Part shown: positions 16,119-23,398 of the stretch, piece after piece
Numbering within the stretch: position 1 is the stretch's first letter
Layout of the letters: every line of letters begins with the position of its first letter
IMG/VR virus record: IMGVR_UViG_3300042402_007025
Coordinates: 1 to 46,546 of that record
Direction: 5' to 3' (one strand)
Origin: a virus
Length of the DNA stretch: 46,546 nt
Notes under the pieces: generated by a model
What the model saw: the letters and a program-made list of their open reading frames with translations, nothing else
The model's database searches: none
What the model was told of the DNA's origin: nothing
Position numbers and translations under genes: made by a program

Positions 16119-17654
16119 ATGGCAAATTTATTATCAACTAGTGTCACAGGTACAGTTAACTCAACTGGCAATATGACAGCCGCTGGTTTTACTGGTAATG
16201 CAAACGTTGGCGGAACTGGTGCTGCAACTTGGCACCCAAGTGGTATTTATGTCGGCAGTACACAATGGTTATATGGAGCCATGTATAAAAATGGATCAGG
16301 CATTTATGATGCTGGTGAAATTACGACGTCTTCACACGGCACTTCTGCAAACTGGAAGTCTGCTTATGATTGGGGTAACCATGCAAGTGCAGGCTATTTA
16401 ACATCTCTCCCATCACACAACCACGATGATCGATACTACACAGAAACAGAAATTAATAATTTTTCATATTTTAGAGATAATGAAGACCGAACTCTAAAAG
16501 TTCTACGATTTACTGGAGTCGGTGGAGATTCTGGTAACACAAGTAATCACTCCTATGCAATTTATCAAGGTGGCGGAGGATGGAGTCATCCTTATCCAGA
16601 TCTACATATAGGTTATCATACTGGTATTAAGATTGGAGCAAATACAGGATATGGCGGTATCAGATTCTATGATGATTCTACTATGGTAACTGAACTTTTC
16701 TCAGTCGGTAACGGAAGTTCAGATGTTAGAGTTTCTAATAATTTATCAGTAGGCGGTACTATAACCGGAAGTAACTTATCGGGAACAAACACTGGCGACC
16801 AAACTAATATTTCGGGTAATGCCGCTACTGCAACCAACGTCGCAGCTTCGGGTATTACTGGTCAAACAGGTATGTGGACGAGTGCCGCTAGACCTGGTCC
16901 ATATAGACTTTACCGAAATGAAGATAACTCTGCATACAACGTTCAAACTACTTGGAGTGCAGATGTAAGTGGATATTGGTCTCTTCGTGGTTATCTTAAT
17001 GATACCTACCATGCTCCATGTTATGTAGGATATGCGGGATATGCAAGTAGCGCAGGATCTGTTGCATGGGACAGTGTTACAAGCAAACCTGGAATTTATC
17101 TTCATAATACTTGGCATGGAAATGTTTACTTAGGAACTGGTGGTGATGTTTACTGTACAATCCTCTATGATTCAAATAACTCTGGTTATTACCTAGATCC
17201 AAATGGTACTTCTAGATTAAATCGAACTAACTATGATTATGTTTATTCATACAATTGGGTATATGCTGAAGGCGATGTCATTGCATTTTATTCTGACGAA
17301 CGGTTAAAAACTAGAGTCGGCACTATTGAAAATGCACTAGATAAAATTAAGCAGTTAACAGGTTTCTATTACGTAAATAACGACTTAGCTAAGTCATTTG
17401 GATATAAAGACGAAAAAATTCAGGTAGGTCTTTCTGCACAAGAGGTACAGTCAGTTTTACCAGAAGTTGTTACACTTGCGCCATTTGATACAGAGTTCAA
17501 TGAAAACAATCAAGTAATTGGATCCAAGAGTGGAGAATCATATTTAACAGTTAGCTATGATAAATTAGTGCCTCTCTTAATTGAATCTATTAAGGAACAG
17601 CAACTTCAAATCGAAGAACTTAGATTTGAAGTTAAAAAATTAAAAGGCGAATAA
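16119..17654 (+). CDS. Second tail fibre with C-terminal peptidase S74 chaperone domain
   Basis: This 511-residue fibre begins MANLLSTSVTGTVNSTGNMT. H100-N-H102 followed by DDRYYTE is the same HxH module as in the giant fibre, and NTGDQTNISGNAATATNVA is also shared, so the two fibres exchange or descend from common modules. The C-terminal 120 residues are an S74 chaperone: S392 opens SDERLKTRVG with the Lys at +5 (S/K dyad), then GLSAQEVQSVLPEVV, a conserved YLTVSYDKLVPLLIESI helix and a coiled coil. Cleavage is expected before S392. It may be a side fibre or alternative adhesin. It is followed 1 nt later by the Hint-domain protein. Confidence 0.9.
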   Translation: MANLLSTSVTGTVNSTGNMTAAGFTGNANVGGTGAATWHPSGIYVGSTQWLYGAMYKNGSGIYDAGEITTSSHGTSANWKSAYDWGNHASAGYLTSLPSHNHDDRYYTETEINNFSYFRDNEDRTLKVLRFTGVGGDSGNTSNHSYAIYQGGGGWSHPYPDLHIGYHTGIKIGANTGYGGIRFYDDSTMVTELFSVGNGSSDVRVSNNLSVGGTITGSNLSGTNTGDQTNISGNAATATNVAASGITGQTGMWTSAARPGPYRLYRNEDNSAYNVQTTWSADVSGYWSLRGYLNDTYHAPCYVGYAGYASSAGSVAWDSVTSKPGIYLHNTWHGNVYLGTGGDVYCTILYDSNNSGYYLDPNGTSRLNRTNYDYVYSYNWVYAEGDVIAFYSDERLKTRVGTIENALDKIKQLTGFYYVNNDLAKSFGYKDEKIQVGLSAQEVQSVLPEVVTLAPFDTEFNENNQVIGSKSGESYLTVSYDKLVPLLIESIKEQQLQIEELRFEVKKLKGE

Positions 17655-17655
17655 T

Positions 17656-18978
17656 ATGGCAATCGGAACTGGCACAGTTTCAATGACCGCTATTAACTTA
17701 GAATTAGGTCGTTCATCTAATGCTCAAATCAGTTTAGATTCAGCAGAAAATGGTTCGTACGCTGCAATAAACTCGTGTTCGCCGAGCCGTCCTAGTTCAG
17801 CCAATTCTGCGGCAATGTCTGAGTGGCGAGGCTATAACCACTCCTTTGCCTGCTGTAATGCTCCAAGCATTTCATCAAATTCAGTTTCTTCAAGCTCCTT
17901 TACTATTAATGTAAGTTACACAAACTGTTCAGCCATGCACGTTGAATATAGTTCAAATGGTGGATCTACTTGGAGTACTAATACCGGTGGGTGTAGTACA
18001 ACTTCAACAGTATCTGGTCTTGCTTCAAATACAGCATACCAAGTTAGAGTGCGAATAACTTGTACTTCAACTAATGGTTATTCTGGATATTCAAATACAA
18101 TTACAATGACAACTAGCGCCGGATGCCCAGCATATGGAACTTATCTGAGTCAATTTTGTTCAGGCTGTGCACTTTATTATCGATACGCGAATGGTAGCTG
18201 TGGAACTTACGATCAAGTTTATTCAGACTGTACTACTGCATGTGGTGGATGTTGTTGTTCGCCTGGGTATGGAACCTATTTAAGTCAATATTGTTCCGGC
18301 TATGATCTTTACTATACGTATTCAAATGGTTGTAATGGAACCTATTCTTCTCTAATTGAAAGTAATTCTACAACATGTGGATATCAAGAGCCATCCATAA
18401 ATTGTTACGTCTACTTTGGAGATGGAAGTGGTAGCTGGTCAGGCCGTGACTGTGATGGAAATATAGTCGAAGGCTGGTCTTGCTGTTATGGCGAATACCT
18501 ATTTTGTGGGACTAGTATTTCATATGGTGGATATGGAGACCTTAACCAAGTGTGCGGAACCAGCCAATGCCCTACTCCAGATATGCCTATTCTAATTAAT
18601 CCTAATACTTGGGTGATGGCAGGAGACCTTAAAGTTGGAGATTATGTTTACACTAAACACGAAACAACTGGTGAATGGGGATCATACCAGGTGACCTCAG
18701 CAAACTCAGGAACAAATATTGTTAGTCGTACTATAATTGGAGGCCAAGAAATAAAAGTATCAAGCAATCATAAATTCTTAACTGAAAGCATGGGATTTGT
18801 TCCATTATCAGAACTATGGGTTGGTGCTAAGGTACAAACAGTAAATGGACTTGCCGAAATTGAATCTATTGAATCAATTGGAGTGATGGAAGTAGTTCAA
18901 ATTGAAGTTGATCAAGCTCACACCTATGTTATTGGTGAAGTTGTATCACATAATAGAAAAGACGAAGGAATCGTATAA
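17656..18978 (+). CDS. Cysteine-rich tail protein with FN3 and C-terminal Hint (intein/hedgehog-type) domain
   Basis: The 440-residue protein starts MAIGTGTVSMTAINLELGRS, a common opening of phage tail proteins. Residues about 68-153 look like a fibronectin type III domain (VRVRITCTSTNGYSGYSN). Residues 158-241 hold two cysteine-rich repeats of the type YGTYLSQ(F/Y)CSG..LYY.Y.NG. From C305 to N433 a Hint fold is visible: block A CPTPDMPILI, MAGDLKVGDYVYT, block B SNHKFLTESMG with H372, and the terminal block AHTYVIGEVVSHN with H432-N433. Residue +1 is Arg rather than Ser/Thr/Cys and only seven residues follow, so classical splicing is not expected. Hedgehog-like or bacterial-intein-like cleavage at C305 is more plausible. 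More than 20 Cys in a virion protein is unusual. The next gene overlaps its stop by one base. Confidence 0.8.
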   Translation: MAIGTGTVSMTAINLELGRSSNAQISLDSAENGSYAAINSCSPSRPSSANSAAMSEWRGYNHSFACCNAPSISSNSVSSSSFTINVSYTNCSAMHVEYSSNGGSTWSTNTGGCSTTSTVSGLASNTAYQVRVRITCTSTNGYSGYSNTITMTTSAGCPAYGTYLSQFCSGCALYYRYANGSCGTYDQVYSDCTTACGGCCCSPGYGTYLSQYCSGYDLYYTYSNGCNGTYSSLIESNSTTCGYQEPSINCYVYFGDGSGSWSGRDCDGNIVEGWSCCYGEYLFCGTSISYGGYGDLNQVCGTSQCPTPDMPILINPNTWVMAGDLKVGDYVYTKHETTGEWGSYQVTSANSGTNIVSRTIIGGQEIKVSSNHKFLTESMGFVPLSELWVGAKVQTVNGLAEIESIESIGVMEVVQIEVDQAHTYVIGEVVSHNRKDEGIV

Positions 18979-19229
18979 TGCAAAACTTACAAACATATCA
19001 AATCGAAGATGCTGTCTATGAATTAGACACATACTACAACATTGGAGCAGTTTCCAGATTTAAAATTGTTGGAATAGTTGATGTAAATTCAACTGTATTC
19101 TTTATTTGTGAACGAGAAAATGGGGCAATTCATATTGGTTCCCCAGAGTATGGAATCTATACTCATACCTTTATGTACTATGCCCTCTTATTTCACAATA
19201 AAGCAAAAAATGCAGCAACCCAACCTTAA
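18978..19229 (+). CDS. Unknown small protein, 83 aa, coupled to the Hint fibre
   Basis: The ATG shares its A with the upstream TAA (TAATG), indicating translational coupling. The protein (MQNLQTYQIEDAVYELDTYY) is mixed beta/alpha in appearance with a central VSRFKIVGIVDVNSTVFFIC strand pair and an aromatic C-terminal part (TFMYYALLFHNKAK). No motif is recognised and no signal peptide is present. One-base overlap with the Hint protein suggests it may be a partner, chaperone or acceptor for it, but nothing in its sequence proves this. Confidence 0.6.
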   Translation: MQNLQTYQIEDAVYELDTYYNIGAVSRFKIVGIVDVNSTVFFICERENGAIHIGSPEYGIYTHTFMYYALLFHNKAKNAATQP

Positions 19230-19249
19230 AACTGCCTAATTGAAAATAG

Positions 19250-19255
19250 TATAAC
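19250..19255 (+). promoter_or_regulatory. Possible TATAAT-class promoter (TATAAC)
   Basis: ATAGTATAAC occurs just after the stop of the previous gene and 68 nt before the barrel gene. It resembles the GTATAAT-like boxes before 25763, 44526 and 45427. No clear -35 element is visible. Confidence 0.3.
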
Positions 19256-19263
19256 TAATTGTA

Positions 19264-19302
19264 TGAACTTTTCTGTGTGGTCCAATTACACAAACAAGTT
19301 CA
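19264..19302 (+). other. Two-tier hairpin in the 5' leader of the outer-membrane protein gene
   Basis: TGAACTT (19264-19270) pairs with AAGTTCA (19296-19302), and inside it TGTGT (19274-19278) pairs with ACACA (19288-19292), separated by a symmetric 3x3 internal loop. No T-run follows, so it is not a standard terminator. It may be an operator or an mRNA control element for the downstream membrane module. Confidence 0.5.
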
Positions 19303-19323
19303 GTTAAAAATAAAACAATTAGT

Positions 19324-20295
19324 ATGAAGAAAACTTCAATTGGGTCAAATGCGGCCCGTTTTCTCTCAACATTCAATGCGCTTGTTAGAGGGAGTAAGAG
19401 TTGGATCCTTGTATTACTTGTTATGTTGACTACGACTGTAGCCCAGGCACAGTATAGCAATACTGCAATTAAGAATGGTTCTGCTGAAGCTAGAAAAACT
19501 AGCGACACAATAATTAAGCCCGGTCCAGGCGACTCAATCATGGGTCCAACCGAGATCGCCGAAGTTATTGTTACTGCGAAAAAATATCCGCTACAAACAA
19601 AGGTTGGTCCTTATAATCAACCACTTTGGAGTACTATGCGAATGTTTCCATCGACCAGAGTCTATGTCATGAATCCACCGGGCTCAGTGATGTATGAAAA
19701 ATGGTTTGACATTCGTGACCGTCGGAACGGTCCAGCTCAAGTCAGAATGCGTGATGAATTTACATTTGGCTTAGGTAACCGACTACAACTTGACTTATAT
19801 TCACACACAGTATATGATGGTGAAGACGGTAGTAAAGAATTCAAATGGAGAGGTTTCTCATGGGAAATACGTTATGCACTTGCCGATTGGGGTAAGATTT
19901 GGGGTAACCCAACCATTTATTTAGAACATAAGTTATTGGATGGTCGTATGGGTATTGAACCAAAATTATTACTTGGTGATAGAATTGGTAATAATGGCAT
20001 TTGGGGATTAAATTTAATTTATGAGGGTAACATTGCCCCAACTAAAGAATTACAAGAACGGGAATACGCGTCAACTGCATCGTATGGTCACATTATTAAT
20101 AACGATGTTACAATCGGTGTAAGTAGTATGTATCGTTATAATGATTATGGAGGTAGTAGTCAAGAGATTTATCTTGGACCATTATTTCAATATCGTTTCA
20201 ATGGACACGCATACCTCAGTGTTGAGGTAATGCCCGGTTTAACAAAAGAATCAAAAGCATCACGTAGCACAATCATTTTTGCATGGAGATTTTAA
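19324..20295 (+). CDS. Predicted outer-membrane beta-barrel protein
   Basis: The 323-residue product has a long N-region, a hydrophobic core (SWILVLLVMLTTTVA) and a plausible signal peptidase I site after A42 (AQA-QYS). The mature part contains a short IAEVIVTAKKYP segment and then alternating polar/hydrophobic strands rich in Tyr, Trp and Gly (FSWEIRYALADWGKIWG, GIWGLNLIYEGNIAP, TIGVSSMYRYNDYGG, YLGPLFQYRFNGHAYLSVEV). It ends in AWRF, a terminal-Phe beta signal typical of proteins inserted by BAM. This points to a barrel in the host outer membrane, not a virion protein. It overlaps the permease gene by 13 nt. A phage-encoded barrel could exclude other phages, alter uptake or help release. 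No specific family is claimed. Confidence 0.7.
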   Translation: MKKTSIGSNAARFLSTFNALVRGSKSWILVLLVMLTTTVAQAQYSNTAIKNGSAEARKTSDTIIKPGPGDSIMGPTEIAEVIVTAKKYPLQTKVGPYNQPLWSTMRMFPSTRVYVMNPPGSVMYEKWFDIRDRRNGPAQVRMRDEFTFGLGNRLQLDLYSHTVYDGEDGSKEFKWRGFSWEIRYALADWGKIWGNPTIYLEHKLLDGRMGIEPKLLLGDRIGNNGIWGLNLIYEGNIAPTKELQEREYASTASYGHIINNDVTIGVSSMYRYNDYGGSSQEIYLGPLFQYRFNGHAYLSVEVMPGLTKESKASRSTIIFAWRF

Positions 20296-21287
20296 TAAAA
20301 GGACAAGAATTTCTTGTCTATTTAATTTTTATTATGTTTATCACAGGTATCCTCAAGGACCGGGGATACCTGATGGACATTTTTAGAGTCTTAACCCAAC
20401 GAGTTAAGTCCAAAAAGATGGTGGTCTTTTTTGTCTCACTGTTTGGTGGAATCCTACCCATTCCAGGTAGAGTTGCACTCTCAGCGAGTATGCTAAATAG
20501 CATTGCACCAGTTAATGATAAAAAGAGACAGAAATTTGGCATCATCGATTATTTAGCAACTCACCATTATTATCTATGGTCGCCTTTGGAAAAAACTACA
20601 ATTATTCCAATGGCAGTGTTGGGTCTTACTTATATGCAATTTATGTCATATATTTGGCCTCTGTTACTTATTAGTGGTCTCTATATTAGTTACTATATTC
20701 TTTCATTAAAGGACGATGAAATTGATATAATTATGCATGACGAACCAGTTAACTGGAAAAATATCACATTAGTGGTTCTACCATTTTTTGCAGCAATCTT
20801 AGCAAGCTGTTTTAGCGATCACTACTTTGCTATTTTTACGGCATTTACCACTTATCTAGTTTGGTATTCAAAGAGTTGGAAGAATCTTATATCGTATATC
20901 AATTGGGAGATTGTTTGGATAGTTGCGCTAGTTATTATTTTAGGTAACCTAGTCGCATCATATTATCCACTAATTGAATCTTATATCAAAACCTATTCCA
21001 CATCACAGAGCATCATTCTAGTCTCTATGGTAGCGTTTCTATCGTCATTCCTATTGGGATCTTCGGCCAAATACGCAAGTATTGTAAGTTTATTAACAAG
21101 TATCTTTGGCATGCACTATTTTGTGCTGTTCTTTACACTTGAATATTCAGCATACCTAATTTCTCCATCTCACAAGTGTTTACCAATTGGGCAAAAATAT
21201 TTTCATACTGGGTTTTTAACATATCTAAAGGCCCTAGTCATTTGGATTTCATTAATGATTGCCTATGCGCTGCTAACAATTCTTTAA
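20283..21287 (+). CDS. Polytopic inner-membrane protein, DUF401-like permease
   Basis: This 334-residue protein has about nine hydrophobic segments across its length (for example FLVYLIFIMFITGIL, MVVFFVSLFGGILPIPG, ITLVVLPFFAAILASC, IVWIVALVIILGNLVA, AFLSSFLLGSSAKYASI, ALVIWISLMIAYALLTI). The segment GGILPIPGRVALSASML followed by IIDYLATHHYYLWSPLE and then IIPMAVLG matches the pattern LP.PG..(A/L)SA.M ... Y...H....PL...I..A.LG that I associate with DUF401 membrane proteins, which resemble ion-transporter-superfamily permeases. Its start overlaps the barrel gene by 13 nt. Substrate unknown. It is probably an auxiliary host-derived gene acting in the host inner membrane during infection. Confidence 0.65.
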   Translation: MEILIKGQEFLVYLIFIMFITGILKDRGYLMDIFRVLTQRVKSKKMVVFFVSLFGGILPIPGRVALSASMLNSIAPVNDKKRQKFGIIDYLATHHYYLWSPLEKTTIIPMAVLGLTYMQFMSYIWPLLLISGLYISYYILSLKDDEIDIIMHDEPVNWKNITLVVLPFFAAILASCFSDHYFAIFTAFTTYLVWYSKSWKNLISYINWEIVWIVALVIILGNLVASYYPLIESYIKTYSTSQSIILVSMVAFLSSFLLGSSAKYASIVSLLTSIFGMHYFVLFFTLEYSAYLISPSHKCLPIGQKYFHTGFLTYLKALVIWISLMIAYALLTIL

Positions 21288-21332
21288 TCGGTAGTAGCAG
21301 CCAGTATTTCCGGTAGAAATAGACAAGTTCGA

Positions 21333-21339
21333 ATAAATA
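21333..21339 (+). promoter_or_regulatory. T4-type late promoter motif ATAAATA
   Basis: ATAAATA in CGAATAAATATCTTTAG, 26 nt before the ATG at 21366. It restarts late transcription after the membrane module and probably drives the LamG array. Confidence 0.6.
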
Positions 21340-21365
21340 TCTTTAGAATAAACTTTTCAAGAATA

Positions 21366-22043
21366 ATGGCTCTACACTATAATCCAAGAATAACTACCCG
21401 AAATTTACTCCTAGCCCTGGATGCAGGTGACGTTAATAGTTACCCTGGATCCGGTGCAATTTGGTCTGATATTAGTGGAAATGGATTCTATGCAGATGTT
21501 ATCGGAAGTCCTCGTAATATTACAGTAGGCGGAGCCAAATGTTTCTATTTAGATGATATTGGAGACAGGTTTGTAATTAGATTCGGCAGTGCGCAATATA
21601 TGAATTCACTTACGCTTGAGGCTTGGATTTACCCAGAGGCTAATGAATTAAGTGGAGGAGACCGTGGGTGTATTTTTCAGGGATGGGCGTATCTTAGTTG
21701 GAATAAAGGTAACCAGCAGTTAAGTAACTATTGGTATGCAACCACAAATCAGGGATATCACGAGCCTGGAGTAACCATGGACAGACAAGCTTGGCACCAC
21801 CTTACTTCAGTATGGGACCGAGGTACAAATACTCTAAAGCAGTATGTAAATGGATCCTTGGTTAATACTGTTTCAACTTATGCAACCGCTGGCTATGTAT
21901 ACAGTGATTGTAATGTTGGATGGGAAGCAGACGGCCGTCAATTTTCTGGTGGAATTTCTGTATTACGGGTTTATAATAGCGCCCTATCCAGTGAAGAAGT
22001 TTTAGCAAATTACAATGCACAAAAAAATAGACACGGTCGATGA
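21366..22043 (+). CDS. LamG/concanavalin A-like lectin tail protein, 225 aa
   Basis: The whole protein is one LamG-type jelly-roll domain after a short lead-in (MALHYNPRITTRNLLLALDA, then SYPGSGAIWSDISGNG). Typical features follow in order: SLTLEAWIYPEAN, RQAWHHLTSVWDRGTNTLKQ, YVNGSLVNTVS, and the terminal FSGGISVLRVYNSALSSEEV plus LANYNAQ. Such domains in phages bind carbohydrate on the host surface. It follows a late promoter motif. The stop overlaps the start of the next small gene (ATGA). Confidence 0.85.
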   Translation: MALHYNPRITTRNLLLALDAGDVNSYPGSGAIWSDISGNGFYADVIGSPRNITVGGAKCFYLDDIGDRFVIRFGSAQYMNSLTLEAWIYPEANELSGGDRGCIFQGWAYLSWNKGNQQLSNYWYATTNQGYHEPGVTMDRQAWHHLTSVWDRGTNTLKQYVNGSLVNTVSTYATAGYVYSDCNVGWEADGRQFSGGISVLRVYNSALSSEEVLANYNAQKNRHGR

Positions 22044-22162
22044 AATACGTAGAAACTGGAATTGACTTAGATGGAACTCCATGTTGGTTTGTTCTAGAAG
22101 GAGCTGACCTAATTGGTATTTACTATTCTGAAGCCGAGGCAAACTCTGCCGCACAGGAATAA
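22040..22162 (+). CDS. Small ORF, 40 aa, between LamG genes
   Basis: ATGA overlap with the LamG gene before and only 2 nt to the LamG gene after. The product begins MKYVETGIDLDGTPCWFVLE and ends EAEANSAAQE. The complete lack of free space if it is coding, and the overlap junction, support a real gene. Function unknown; perhaps a chaperone or linker for the adjacent adhesins. Confidence 0.6.
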   Translation: MKYVETGIDLDGTPCWFVLEGADLIGIYYSEAEANSAAQE

Positions 22163-22164
22163 TT

Positions 22165-23385
22165 ATGTCAATTAAAAGCGGATTAGATTATAATGAAAAT
22201 GGATTAATTTTTGCATTTGATACAAATGACAGAAATACTTCATATTTAGGGGCACCTACTACAAACCTAGCATATTTGTCAAATCCTTCCCTAAACTCCA
22301 ACTCAAATTGGTGGACTAACAGTGGATCAACCACATTTAATGATAATGACACATCAATTGCTAAACCGGTAATCGCAAATGTTGATACGTCTGGTCTTAA
22401 GATTTTTAGTTCAACCGTAACTGAAGTTGGGAGTCAGCATATAGGAAGCTCAATTGTTCCAGTAAGCCCAAGTACAGTCTATACATTCTCAATCTATTTT
22501 TATTTTACCGGAACCACTATTGGAATACAGCCGCATGTTAGAACTGCAGTCAATAATACGTTTATTGCGCCCTTTGCCTATAATGGAGATACTAATTACC
22601 TAAATTGGCCTCGGCATAAGTGGATTAGAATTTCTGCTACGGTAACTACTCCAGCTAATGAAAATGGCCTCTATATGACTAGCTATACCGGAGACTTTGT
22701 TGGTGAAAAACTGGCATATTTTGGTTTTCAGCTTGAACAAAGAGATTTTGCAACTCCATTGGTGCTTGGATCAAGAAGTATAACTGGCGGTTTACTTGAT
22801 GTAACCGGAACTGGCACAATAGATTTAACCCGAGCTGGTTATCTAAATGATGGCACTCTCTATTTTGATGGTACAAATAATTGGTTAACGGTAAGCGGTA
22901 TATCTAACGCAAATCTTTCGCAAAATCAAACTCTAATTTCATGGTTTGAATGGTGGGGAGACACAGGCGCTCCGCACCGAACCCTAATTTGTACTTCACC
23001 AGATTATCGAGCAGGTCTTAAACTAATGAGTTACTACCACGGTTCAATTGCAGCATGGGTTGGTAATAATACCGGATCTGCCGACTATCTCCTAGGTGGG
23101 GGTGGAACTCCAACTGGCTGGAATATGCTGGCTTGTACACGATCAACCGATGGTCAACTTAAATTATATTTAAATGGTTCACAAGTAGCTAGTGCAAATA
23201 CTGGATTTTATGGAGGAACCTATTTAGGATCGGCGCCAATGATCGGCGGCGAATATCATTCTAAATATTTAGGTGAAATTCCAATGGCTCTTGCATATAA
23301 TCGAGTTTTAGGTCAGCCTGAAATATTAGAAATTTATAATAGAACCCGAAGTAGATATGAAAATAGGGGTTGTTACCTTTGTTAA
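22165..23385 (+). CDS. Two-domain LamG adhesin, 406 aa
   Basis: N-terminal MSIKSGLDYNENGLIFAFDT is followed by a tract ending in GAPTTNLAYLSNPSLNSNSN. Residues about 75-195 look like a carbohydrate-binding-module-type jelly roll (YTFSIYFYFTGTTIGIQP, KWIRISATVTTP, LAYFGFQLEQRDFATPLVLG). Residues about 225-395 are a LamG domain (LYFDGTNNWLTVSG, LKLYLNGSQVASANTG, YLGEIPMALAYNRVLGQPEI). It ends in RGCYLC. It shares both domain order and the GSRSITGGLLD linker with the next gene, so the two are paralogues. Predicted glycan-binding tail protein. Confidence 0.8.
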   Translation: MSIKSGLDYNENGLIFAFDTNDRNTSYLGAPTTNLAYLSNPSLNSNSNWWTNSGSTTFNDNDTSIAKPVIANVDTSGLKIFSSTVTEVGSQHIGSSIVPVSPSTVYTFSIYFYFTGTTIGIQPHVRTAVNNTFIAPFAYNGDTNYLNWPRHKWIRISATVTTPANENGLYMTSYTGDFVGEKLAYFGFQLEQRDFATPLVLGSRSITGGLLDVTGTGTIDLTRAGYLNDGTLYFDGTNNWLTVSGISNANLSQNQTLISWFEWWGDTGAPHRTLICTSPDYRAGLKLMSYYHGSIAAWVGNNTGSADYLLGGGGTPTGWNMLACTRSTDGQLKLYLNGSQVASANTGFYGGTYLGSAPMIGGEYHSKYLGEIPMALAYNRVLGQPEILEIYNRTRSRYENRGCYLC

Positions 23386-23398
23386 AATAATTTAAGAT

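Noticed and set aside
17656-18978. A protein-splicing intein
   Set aside because: No C-extein of useful size and Arg instead of Cys/Ser/Thr after HN; cleavage only is more likely.
19324-20295. TonB-dependent receptor because of the EVIVTAKK segment
   Set aside because: The protein is only 323 aa, with no room for plug plus a 22-strand barrel.
20318-20545. Minus-strand ORF opposite the permease, and similar shadows at 19236-19541, 32061-32384, 32535-32912 and 42817-43143
   Set aside because: All lie entirely or mostly opposite well-supported genes and have no start context or recognisable protein features.
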